A DNA stretch of 64,000 nucleotides from ZAX-1 sp046533095 (GTDB lineage: Bacteria; Bacillota; Clostridia; Lachnospirales; Lachnospiraceae): contig JAJQRA010000018.1 of assembly GCA_046533095.1 (NCBI GenBank), positions 1 through 64,000 on the forward strand, read 5' to 3'. A model generated the notes under the pieces. It made no database searches. It had not been told where the DNA came from and saw only the letters and a list, made by a program, of their open reading frames with translations. Below, piece after piece: positions 23,575 to 31,212 of this stretch. Both the position numbers and the translations under genes were made by a program. The first letter of the stretch is position 1, and each line of letters opens with the position of its first letter.

Positions 23575-24465
23575 TTAATCCGTTAAATTTGATAAGATAA
23601 AGTAGATTGTACCAAATGAAAAAACAATTGGGATCATGTAGGCTAATTTTTCAGCTGATAAAATGGTATTCTCATAAACTATAAGTGGCTCTAGACCAAG
23701 TTCCGTAGAGTACTCGTTCGACATACTCACACTGAAAAGGCCATTCAGCAAATTTAAAAAATCTTCTAAGGAGGCTTTGACATATTCGTCAAATTGGTCA
23801 AACTCTTCACTTACATAGAGGGAGGCAAATCCAATCGCAGTCTGCGGTTCCATATCTAAAGCTGTCAGCATATGTAGGGGACCATTGATCATTTGCAAAA
23901 CGCAGTAATTAGTTGGAATTTCCTGTAAGGATATGATATTAAGCGGCGTAAATTCAGCACCGATAAAACGTACGAGCGTATTAAAAAATAAGTTCAGGTA
24001 ATTTGCAACTTTGTCTGCATGTACTATATTTTCAAAATGGTAAAAATTTTGTATCAGACGTTTTACCATTTCTTTTTGCTCATCTAGTTCGTCCAAGTCA
24101 CAAAGTTCATAGTCGGACTGGTAATCAGTCATAAGGTTTTGCAATTCCGTAGAAGAAACAATGTGCTGTTCTACTAAAATCTGGCCAAGCAACAGAAAAT
24201 CAGGAGTCTGGGAAGCTAATAAAGCCTTAACTTGTTCTGGCGTCAAATAGCCTTCCTTAATTGCAAGTTCTCCAAATCGAAGGTTTTTGTGGGTTTGCAT
24301 AATGAAAACATGTTCTACTTCGCCACCGGTCATATAACCGGCATGAACAGCTAGAACACCGATCTTTATATGGGACTCAGCCTGTATTTTAAGCAGTTCT
24401 GCTAAACGATTTGGCGGAATAACCCCCCTGCTGACTAAATAATTACCAAAAAATTGTGTATACAT
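23575..24465 (-). CDS. CheX/CheC-like protein with four MshEN-type repeats
   Basis: The N-terminal 118 of 296 residues consist of four repeats spaced exactly 29 residues apart, at about 6, 35, 64 and 93. Each fits xGxxLxxxGxxxxxxLxxLLxxQ; examples are FGNYLVSRGVIPPNRLAELL and RFGELAIKEGYLTPEQVKAL. This matches the 24-residue motif plus 5-residue spacer of MshEN c-di-GMP-binding domains. The C-terminal 150 residues look like a CheX/CheC phosphatase fold, with DFLNLLNG in place of the usual ExxNxxxG. The gene follows a CheY-like regulator by 5 bp, so it probably dephosphorylates that partner. Ligand binding is inferred from the repeat pattern only. AAGGGAG precedes the ATG. Confidence 0.7.
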   Translation of the reverse strand: MYTQFFGNYLVSRGVIPPNRLAELLKIQAESHIKIGVLAVHAGYMTGGEVEHVFIMQTHKNLRFGELAIKEGYLTPEQVKALLASQTPDFLLLGQILVEQHIVSSTELQNLMTDYQSDYELCDLDELDEQKEMVKRLIQNFYHFENIVHADKVANYLNLFFNTLVRFIGAEFTPLNIISLQEIPTNYCVLQMINGPLHMLTALDMEPQTAIGFASLYVSEEFDQFDEYVKASLEDFLNLLNGLFSVSMSNEYSTELGLEPLIVYENTILSAEKLAYMIPIVFSFGTIYFILSNLTD

Positions 24466-24470
24466 AGAAT

Positions 24471-24848
24471 TTATCTCCCTTCAAGCGATCTGGCTAAAAC
24501 ATCGACAATTTGTTCAGGCCGTAACGGCTTTTGAATAAATGCCTTAACCCCTGCTGCAAGTGCTTCTTGTAATTGGGTCTGCGTACCCAAAGAGGATATG
24601 ACGACAATATATGCATCAGGGTCTATCTCTCGTATCTCTTTCGTTGCCGTAATGCCGTCCTTCACGGGCATTACAATATCTAAAAAAATAAGGTTCGGTC
24701 TGGATGCTTTGAATTTATCAATGGCTTCTTGACCATTTGATGCCTCGATAAAATTACGGCAACCATTGTATTGCAAGATATCCTTCAATTGCTTCCTGAG
24801 TAAAATAGAATCATCGGTTATTAATATGCTGATCGTTTCATTGTTCAT
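24471..24848 (-). CDS. CheY-like single-domain response regulator
   Basis: This 125-residue receiver domain has the acidic pair ITDDS (Asp12, Asp13), the phosphorylation site LIFLDIVMP (Asp57), VVISS, and the lysine in FIQKPLRPE. No output domain is present. The start at 24848 follows AGGGGTG; a start at 24887 would add 13 residues without a ribosome site. It is the first gene of a pair with the CheX-like protein. No kinase or chemotaxis operon is near, so its input is unknown. Confidence 0.93.
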   Translation of the reverse strand: MNNETISILITDDSILLRKQLKDILQYNGCRNFIEASNGQEAIDKFKASRPNLIFLDIVMPVKDGITATKEIREIDPDAYIVVISSLGTQTQLQEALAAGVKAFIQKPLRPEQIVDVLARSLEGR

Positions 24849-25009
24849 CAAAACACCCCTACCTTTACTTTTAGTATAACTATTCAATCGCCAAACATGG
24901 GGTTTCTGAATAGCTATTTTAGTATTACCTGTAACAATTCTACACTACTTGACAAAAAAATTCAATGAGTAATTCAAGGAATGATGCTATTTGGCAAAAT
25001 CTTATAAAA

Positions 25010-25064
25010 CAAATATTATTTCATCGAAATAATATTTGCATTACAATGATACAACTATTATAAT
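25010..25064 (+). promoter_or_regulatory. promoter with perfect 13-bp inverted repeat over the -35 box
   Basis: CAAATATTATTTC (25010-25022), ATC, and its exact inverse complement (25026-25038) overlap TTGCAT (25036-25041). After 17 bp follows TATAAT (25059-25064). A repressor or activator dimer site is likely. The regulator is unknown; the divergent cheY-like operon starts about 160 bp away. Confidence 0.65.
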
Positions 25065-25097
25065 TAAGAGAATATGATAGCGAATGGGGGTAGTAGA

Positions 25098-25442
25098 ATG
25101 AATAATTTAAATATGTTAGGGATTTTTGATGTTATCATAGCAGGATATGGAATCTATATGATCTATGAATCTATAAAAATGAAAAAGACAGGGATTCCCG
25201 GAAACTGGTTGATGGGCAATACGGATATCACGAATTGCAAAGACCTTAAGGGCTTTACGAACTACATGTACAAGAAAACGTTCCTGTTTGGCGTGCTGGC
25301 AATTGCCTATGGGATTCTTGGCGGGATCAATAATTTTGTGTATGATTTAAAATATTTGTATATTGCATGCCTGATCCTGTTCCTTTTAAGCTGTGTCTGG
25401 ATTACGGTATCGCTCAATAAAGGCAAAAAGATGTTTCTATAA
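25098..25442 (+). CDS. small membrane protein of unknown function
   Basis: This 114-residue protein has three hydrophobic segments: near residues 6-22 (IFDVIIAGYGIYMIY), 60-78 (FLFGVLAIAYGILGG) and 88-106 (YIACLILFLLSCVWI). A polar loop between the first two contains PGNWLMGNTDITNCKD. I do not recognise the family with certainty; the layout resembles small DUF-type membrane proteins of clostridia. GGGGGTAG precedes the ATG at 25098, and a promoter with a perfect palindrome lies upstream. A bidirectional terminator separates it from convergent citrate synthase. Confidence 0.75.
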   Translation: MNNLNMLGIFDVIIAGYGIYMIYESIKMKKTGIPGNWLMGNTDITNCKDLKGFTNYMYKKTFLFGVLAIAYGILGGINNFVYDLKYLYIACLILFLLSCVWITVSLNKGKKMFL

Positions 25443-25542
25443 TCTGTACATGCCACAGTGCAGGCTCGGAAGGCTTTTATCTTATTAGGAACAAAGAATA
25501 GTTTCCATAAGCGATAGGAAAGAATGTAATTTAAAATCATGC

Positions 25543-25579
25543 AAAAAAGATTCTTCCTGAGTTTGGAAAGAATCTTTTT
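25543..25579. terminator. bidirectional intrinsic terminator
   Basis: AAAAAAGATTCTTCC (25543-25557) pairs with GGAAAGAATCTTTTT (25565-25579), with A and T tracts on both sides. It serves the small membrane protein gene and convergent citrate synthase. Confidence 0.8.
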
Positions 25580-25580
25580 C

Positions 25581-25684
25581 ATTCGCAGTTGCCAGGTTCA
25601 TTCATGGGAAAACAATCCCGGTACTCCGGTATATTCGCAGCTGCTAGCGTTCATTCATGGGAAGATAGTCCCGATGCTCCTGCA
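25581..25684. repeat. 52-bp tandem duplication of the citrate synthase 3' end
   Basis: 25633-25684, covering the last codons and stop of citrate synthase, is repeated directly beside it at 25581-25632 with about 80 percent identity. The shared core is TTCATTCATGGGAA. The outer copy has lost the stop codon. Confidence 0.8.
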
Positions 25685-27008
25685 CATTCATATATGCCGG
25701 ACGCATGATTTTGCCATTATAGGCTAATTCTTCTAAGCGATGTGCACTCCAACCGGCAATTCTTGCAATCGCAAAGATTGGCGTATATAATTCCAAAGGA
25801 AGATTTAGCATACTATATGCAAATCCAGAGAAGAAATCTACGTTTGCGTTTACTCCTTTGTAGATATGGCGTTCCTCTGCAATAATTTTAGGAGCCAATT
25901 GCTCTACTAAAGAATAGAGTGCGAATTCGTCCTCCCGGCCTTTTTCTTTTGAAAGGCGTTCCACAAAGGAGCGGAATACTTCGGCTCTAGGATCGGATAA
26001 AGAATAGACAGCATGACCCATCCCGTAGATAAGGCCGGCATGGTCAAATACTTTCTTGTTTAAGAGTGCAGTCAAATAGGTGGAGACCTCGTCTTTGTTT
26101 GTCCAGTCGCTTAAATGTTTCTTCATATCGTCAAACATCTGTACCACTTTAATGTTCGCGCCACCGTGTTTGGGTCCTTTTAAAGAGCCTAAAGAAGCGG
26201 CAATAGCAGAATAGGTATCGGTGCCGGAAGAAGAAACAAGATGGGTTGTAAAAGTTGAATTATTACCGCCACCATGCTCCATATGTAGGATTAGTGCAAT
26301 ATCAAGCAATTTTGCTTCTAATGAGGTGAACTTGCTATCTGGACGTAAAATATGCAAAATCGTTTCAGCCGTAGACATTTCAGGCTGTGGAGCATGGATA
26401 AATAAACTTGCGCCATCATGATAATGTTTAAATGCCTGATACCCATAAACGGACAGGAGAGGGAACAGGCTGATCAGTTCTAAGCACTGACGCAGCACAT
26501 TTGGTATGGAAATATCATCGGCACGGTCGTCATAAGAGTATAGGGTTAGAACACTTCTAGCAAGTGTGTTCATCATGTCAGAACTAGGTGCCTTCATAAT
26601 AATATCCCGCACAAAGCTGGTGGGCAGTGTTCGATAGCCTGCTAAATGCTTAGAAAAGGTGGTAAGTTGTGTTGGGGTAGGAAGTTTTCCGCAAAGCAGA
26701 AGGTACGTACATTCTTCAAAGCCACAGTGGCTATTGTCGTCCGTCCCTCGGATTAAATCTTTGACATTGTATCCACGATAATATAAAGATCCATTGGCAG
26801 GTACCAGCTTTTTGTCTACCATTTTAGTAGAGCAGACATCCGATATTTCCGTAAGTCCGACCAAGACACCCTTGCCATTTAGATCACGAAGGCCTCTTTT
26901 TACATCATATTTGGTGAATAAATCAGGGTCTATGGTAGCAGCATCTTCACATATTTTTGCCAATTCCATAAGCTCGGGTGTAATTTCACAAAAGTTATTT
27001 GTATTCAT
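25644..27008 (-). CDS. gltA: citrate synthase
   Basis: This 454-residue enzyme condenses oxaloacetate and acetyl-CoA to citrate. The catalytic residues are visible in HMEHGGGNNSTF, GPKHGGANIKVVQMF, GMGHAVYSLSDPRAEV (His) and NANVDFFSGF (Asp). The N-terminus contains YYRGYNVKDLI, the usual start of the bacterial enzyme. TGGAGGTAG lies before the ATG. It is divergent from malic enzyme across a 450-bp gap. In an organism that also has citrate lyase, it most likely feeds 2-oxoglutarate and glutamate synthesis, fitting the glutamate synthase genes nearby. Confidence 0.95.
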   Translation of the reverse strand: MNTNNFCEITPELMELAKICEDAATIDPDLFTKYDVKRGLRDLNGKGVLVGLTEISDVCSTKMVDKKLVPANGSLYYRGYNVKDLIRGTDDNSHCGFEECTYLLLCGKLPTPTQLTTFSKHLAGYRTLPTSFVRDIIMKAPSSDMMNTLARSVLTLYSYDDRADDISIPNVLRQCLELISLFPLLSVYGYQAFKHYHDGASLFIHAPQPEMSTAETILHILRPDSKFTSLEAKLLDIALILHMEHGGGNNSTFTTHLVSSSGTDTYSAIAASLGSLKGPKHGGANIKVVQMFDDMKKHLSDWTNKDEVSTYLTALLNKKVFDHAGLIYGMGHAVYSLSDPRAEVFRSFVERLSKEKGREDEFALYSLVEQLAPKIIAEERHIYKGVNANVDFFSGFAYSMLNLPLELYTPIFAIARIAGWSAHRLEELAYNGKIMRPAYMNVQEHRDYLPMNER

Positions 27009-27459
27009 AAAATACTACCTCCATTTCGTATAATTTCCGATCGCTTCCACGATATTGGGTCGTTTTTTTGAATTTCATAGGCATAAAGCTTCCCAAATAA
27101 AGTTAAAAAATAACAATACTAAGTAATAATACCACATTTAATTAAACCAATACAAGATAAAACCGTAAAATTTAATAAAAATTAAATATTTGCAAATGCA
27201 TTTTTGTGGAATATCGGTTGTGAATCGTAGCGAAAATATTTTTGCTTTTATATGAAATTACGTAAAATGATAAAATTGTTGTTTTGTTTTATCGGTATTT
27301 GTAGTAAAATAATGGTAGTTATTTCGTATTCTAGGTAACACATTAGATAGAATAGGTTATTATAAACGGAATCGTTTTTTATCAAGGAGCACTATCATTT
27401 GGTAGAAGCTACAGGCGATTGGCGATGCACAAAAAAACGGTGCAAGAAAGAGGCGATGT
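27009..27459. other. divergent intergenic region, no gene seen
   Basis: This AT-rich region lies between divergent citrate synthase and malic enzyme and must hold both promoters, but no hexamer pair clearly better than its surroundings was found. GTTGTGAATCGTAGC at about 27220 recurs as GCTGTGAATCGTAGC near 31170 in the glutamate synthase leader, a possible small shared motif. Confidence 0.4.
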
Positions 27460-28632
27460 ATGGATTACGCAACGGAATCGTTAAAGAGACATTATGAGTG
27501 GAAAGGGAAAATAGAGGTCACCTCTCGTTCACCACTAAAGAACAGAGAGGATTTGTCGCTTGCGTATACGCCGGGCGTTGCACAGCCATGCCTTGAGATA
27601 CAAAAGGACATTGACAAAAGCTATGAATTGACGCGCCGGGCAAACCTCGTCGCCGTTATCACAGATGGGACAGCGGTGCTCGGACTTGGAGACATCGGCC
27701 CGGAAGCCGGGATGCCGGTAATGGAAGGCAAGTGCGTGCTGTTTAAGTCGTTTGGCGATGTGGATGCATTTCCGCTTTGCGTCCGCTCTAAGAGCGTAGA
27801 CGACATTGTAGACACCGTGCGTTTGATCGCAGGCAGCTTTGGGGGCATCAACCTTGAAGATATCTCTGCGCCACGTTGTTTTGAGATTGAACGCAGACTA
27901 AAAGAGTGCTGCGACATTCCAATCTTTCATGACGATCAGCATGGAACAGCAGTTGTAACGCTAGCCGCCATATGCAATGCACTCAAGCTCACGGGCCGTA
28001 AGCTTGAAGAGGTGTCTATTGTCACGAGTGGCGCAGGTGCTGCAGGGATTGCGATTATTAAGCTTTTGCTATCGCTAGGGCTTAAAAACGTCGTCCTTTG
28101 CGATCGGCAAGGTGCAATCTATGAAGGCCGTGATGGGCTGAATGCGGAAAAAGCTAAAATGGCGCAAATATCAAATTGTGAAAAGAAGGCTGGGACGCTT
28201 GCACAAGTCTTGGTGGGGGCGGATATTTTTATTGGCGTTTCGGCTCCAAACTGTGTGACACAGGAGATGGTAGCGAGCATGGCAAAAGATCCAATCCTGT
28301 TTCCGATGGCAAACCCTACGCCGGAAATCATGCCGGATCTTGCAAAAGCGGCAGGTGCAGCGATTGTCGGGACTGGCCGTAGCGATTTTGCAAACCAGAT
28401 AAACAACGTGCTTGCGTTTCCGGGGATATTTAGAGGCGCCTTAGATGTTAGGGCATCTGATATTAATGACCATATGAAGATTGCGGCCGCGTACGCGATT
28501 GCGGATTTTGTTTCCAAGGAGCAGCTTTCGCCTGACTACATCATTCCAAATGCTTTAGACAAGGGCGTTTCACAGGCAGTTGCAAGGGCAGTTGCGAAAG
28601 CGGCAAAAGAAAGTGGCGTTGCTCGAATCTGA
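27460..28632 (+). CDS. NAD(P)-dependent malic enzyme (decarboxylating)
   Basis: The 390 residues match the short bacterial malic enzyme, which converts malate to pyruvate and CO2. SLAYTPGVAQPC near the N-terminus, VITDGTAVLGLGDIG, metal/substrate residues in FHDDQHGTAVV, and the cofactor motif TSGAGAAGIA are all present. FPMANPTPEI and GTGRSDFANQINNVLAFPG complete the active site. Neither the phosphotransacetylase domain of MaeB nor the longer MaeA layout is present. The ATG is preceded by AAGAGGCGA. It probably supplies pyruvate and reducing power from C4 acids, next to PEP carboxykinase. Confidence 0.95.
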   Translation: MDYATESLKRHYEWKGKIEVTSRSPLKNREDLSLAYTPGVAQPCLEIQKDIDKSYELTRRANLVAVITDGTAVLGLGDIGPEAGMPVMEGKCVLFKSFGDVDAFPLCVRSKSVDDIVDTVRLIAGSFGGINLEDISAPRCFEIERRLKECCDIPIFHDDQHGTAVVTLAAICNALKLTGRKLEEVSIVTSGAGAAGIAIIKLLLSLGLKNVVLCDRQGAIYEGRDGLNAEKAKMAQISNCEKKAGTLAQVLVGADIFIGVSAPNCVTQEMVASMAKDPILFPMANPTPEIMPDLAKAAGAAIVGTGRSDFANQINNVLAFPGIFRGALDVRASDINDHMKIAAAYAIADFVSKEQLSPDYIIPNALDKGVSQAVARAVAKAAKESGVARI

Positions 28633-28725
28633 TTTTACGGGAATACCGATGGGAAATAGCAATAAATTTAACCCCACTGTAATCGTAGCCCGAAAAAGAA
28701 AAAAATTAGAAAATCAAAAAAAACA

Positions 28726-28754
28726 TTGACAAAAAAATAACAGAACGCTATTCT
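28726..28754 (+). promoter_or_regulatory. promoter of PEP carboxykinase
   Basis: TTGACA (28726-28731), 17 bp, TATTCT (28749-28754). The leader is then about 200 bp long. It carries two imperfect copies of CAGAATGGATGTGGCATATT / CAGGATGGATTTAAAACATT near 28858 and 28900, but no recognised riboswitch. The gap from 28633 holds no gene. Confidence 0.7.
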
Positions 28755-28958
28755 TAAAGGGATGATGGTATGTTAAGCTGTATCAATCGATACATCAGGA
28801 AGGTAGCGTATTTGCAGTAGAAAAGATAGATGTTCGTTTAAGTTGAGTACTAATATTCAGAATGGATGTGGCATATTTGCAATCAACAAGAGCGCGCATT
28901 CAGGATGGATTTAAAACATTTATAGCAAATTTAAAACATACAAGGAGGAACTAAGAGT

Positions 28959-30638
28959 ATGGCAACAAAAGCATATTATCCCAGAACTGAAATCGGGCCG
29001 GGTAAAGTTGGTTTTTCAAAAACCCGATCTATCGTTGAAGCCGCATTTTATGGAAACAATGTAATTAAGGTGAACACGTTAAGAGAAGCTTATGAATTGG
29101 CAAAAGTATCTCCGGGAACCGTTGTTACAGACATGCCTGTATACAGAGGGGAAGAATTTGGATTAGAATCTGATGCAAAGGTGCTTTTATTTAACGATGG
29201 GGCAATCACGGGCCGTTATGCTCCGGCAAGAAGAATCACGGGCAAACCAGGCGTTAATACTACAGAATTAGATAAGCTTTTAATGGAAGCGATATATGAT
29301 ACCAGATGGAAAACGATGTATCATGCAGAAGTATATATTGGATTAGATCCAGAATTTATGGTAAAAGCACATCTTCTTATTCCGGAAGGGGAAGAGAATA
29401 TCCTATATTCATGGATGTTGAATTTCCAATACAAAGCTGACCAGTATGTAAAAATGTACAAAGAATCAAAGCTTTATGAAAATGAAGCAGATATTTATCT
29501 TTTCTCCGATCCCCAATGGGCAGGAACAGATAGGACGGATATTTCAGATCCAAAATGTTTATGCTATTTTAATACAGAAACAAACTGTGCCGGGATTTTA
29601 GGTATGCGCTATTTTGGCGAACATAAAAAGGGGACACTGACTTTGGCATGGGCAATTGCAAACAGAAATGGCTATGCGTCATGTCATGGTGGACAAAAAG
29701 AGTACACGCTAGACGATGGCTCGAAATATGTTGCAGCTGTATTTGGCTTATCCGGCTCCGGAAAATCCACGATTACACATGCAAAACATAATAATAAATA
29801 CAAAGCAATTCAGGTGCTTCATGATGACGCATTTGTAATCAATGCAGATACTTGTGCGTCGGTAGCGTTAGAACCTACTTACTTTGACAAGACCGCCGAT
29901 TATCCGACCGCGATTGAAGATAATAAATATCTATTGACAGCACAGAACTGCTCAGCGACCTTAGACGATGAGGGCAAAATCGTGCTGGTAACAGAAGATG
30001 TACGTAATGGAAACGGACGTGCCATCAAATCCAAACTATGGTCGCCAAACCGTGTAGATAAGGTGGCGGCACCGGTAAATGCAATCTTCTGGATTATGAA
30101 AGACCCGACCATTCCACCGGTTGTAAAATTAAAAGGCGCATCCTTAGCATCTGTTATGGGGGCAACGCTTGCGACAAAACGTTCCACGGCAGAGCGCTTA
30201 GCGGCAGGCGTAGATCCAAATGCGCTAGTCGTAGAGCCATATGCAAACCCATTTCGGACATATCCGCTTGTAAATGACTATGAGAAATTCAAAGCCTTAG
30301 TAGAATCTAAGAATGTTGACTGCTATATCATTAATACAGGAGATTTCATGGGTAAAAAAGTACAGCCGAAAGATACCCTTGGCATTTTAGAATCCATTGT
30401 AGAAAGCAAAGCAGACTTTAAACCTTGGGGACCATTCTCTGACATTGAAATTTTTGAATGGGACGGCTTTGTACCGGAGCTAAAAGACAAAGACTATGTT
30501 GCACAATTAAAAGCACGTATGCAGGATAGATTAAGCTATGTAACCAATCTAGAAAGCGTAGAAGGCGGATACAATAAGCTGCCACAAGATGCAGGTGCAG
30601 CAATTAAGAAAGTGGTAGACGAAGCAAACACACTATAA
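28959..30638 (+). CDS. pckA: phosphoenolpyruvate carboxykinase (ATP)
   Basis: This 559-residue enzyme interconverts oxaloacetate and PEP using ATP or ADP. The kinase P-loop is GLSGSGKST near residue 265, followed by the metal-binding LHDDAFVIN. RMSYxxT-type residues are replaced by the longer clostridial form, with FPYTEGPA-like segments not evident. It resembles the longer ATP-type PCK subgroup rather than the 530-residue E. coli form. AAGGAGG precedes the ATG and a strong terminator follows. In anaerobes it often runs in the PEP-carboxylating, ATP-forming direction; the sequence does not decide this. Confidence 0.9.
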   Translation: MATKAYYPRTEIGPGKVGFSKTRSIVEAAFYGNNVIKVNTLREAYELAKVSPGTVVTDMPVYRGEEFGLESDAKVLLFNDGAITGRYAPARRITGKPGVNTTELDKLLMEAIYDTRWKTMYHAEVYIGLDPEFMVKAHLLIPEGEENILYSWMLNFQYKADQYVKMYKESKLYENEADIYLFSDPQWAGTDRTDISDPKCLCYFNTETNCAGILGMRYFGEHKKGTLTLAWAIANRNGYASCHGGQKEYTLDDGSKYVAAVFGLSGSGKSTITHAKHNNKYKAIQVLHDDAFVINADTCASVALEPTYFDKTADYPTAIEDNKYLLTAQNCSATLDDEGKIVLVTEDVRNGNGRAIKSKLWSPNRVDKVAAPVNAIFWIMKDPTIPPVVKLKGASLASVMGATLATKRSTAERLAAGVDPNALVVEPYANPFRTYPLVNDYEKFKALVESKNVDCYIINTGDFMGKKVQPKDTLGILESIVESKADFKPWGPFSDIEIFEWDGFVPELKDKDYVAQLKARMQDRLSYVTNLESVEGGYNKLPQDAGAAIKKVVDEANTL

Positions 30639-30674
30639 GAAACACAAAAATTAGGATGGAATCGCTACACAGAT

Positions 30675-30723
30675 TTATATAAAATGAGGCTGTTGCAAAA
30701 TGCAACAGCCTCATTTTATATAA
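30675..30723. terminator. perfect 23-bp-arm palindromic terminator after pckA
   Basis: The left arm (30675-30697) and right arm (30701-30723) are exact inverse complements around AAA, with core GAGGCTGTTGCA and a T-rich 3' flank. GAGGCTGTTGCA also starts the element at 18390, so the terminator may derive from a transposon end. Confidence 0.85.
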
Positions 30724-30993
30724 AGATCAATTTTAGAAAAGCGAATGAATAAATTTTCGTACATAAAATGAAATGAAGTAAATTTTCACGCATAAGATGA
30801 AATTGAAACACAATTCTTAAAAAATCAATTATCCTCTCAAATCTAATAAAAAAAATCTATCAAAATTCATTTGAAACAAGCTTTAATTGCATTGAAACAG
30901 AGAAAAATTTCAAATTTAACAAGTAATAAAAAGATAATAAATAAAATATAAATAAATAATCTAATTATCTGTTAATAAAGCCAAAAAAACATA

Positions 30994-31022
30994 TTTACAA
31001 ATCCATAAAAAAGAGGTATATT
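30994..31022 (+). promoter_or_regulatory. promoter of glutamate synthase genes
   Basis: TTTACA (30994-30999), 17 bp, TATATT (31017-31022). The leader of about 180 bp contains AGGTG/CACCT pairing (31051-31077) but no motif I can assign to a known riboswitch. 30724-30993 is AT-rich DNA without a gene. Confidence 0.6.
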
Positions 31023-31212
31023 TATTTTTAGTGCTATAACTTATTTTAGAAGGTGCTCATAGCCATAGGAACACCTCGTTGCTATTTACAAGCGATCAAG
31101 AGGGCAACATGTGCCAAACGCCACGTTCTTCATGCGATTTGTGCACATAATTGCTGCGTTTACAGTTGGCTGTGAATCGTAGCAACACCACAGATATTAG
31201 GAGGATTAATGA

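Noticed and set aside
31023..31212. A riboswitch in the glutamate synthase leader
   Set aside because: The leader is long and has an AGGTG/CACCT pairing, but no consensus of the glutamine, glycine or other known riboswitches was recognised.
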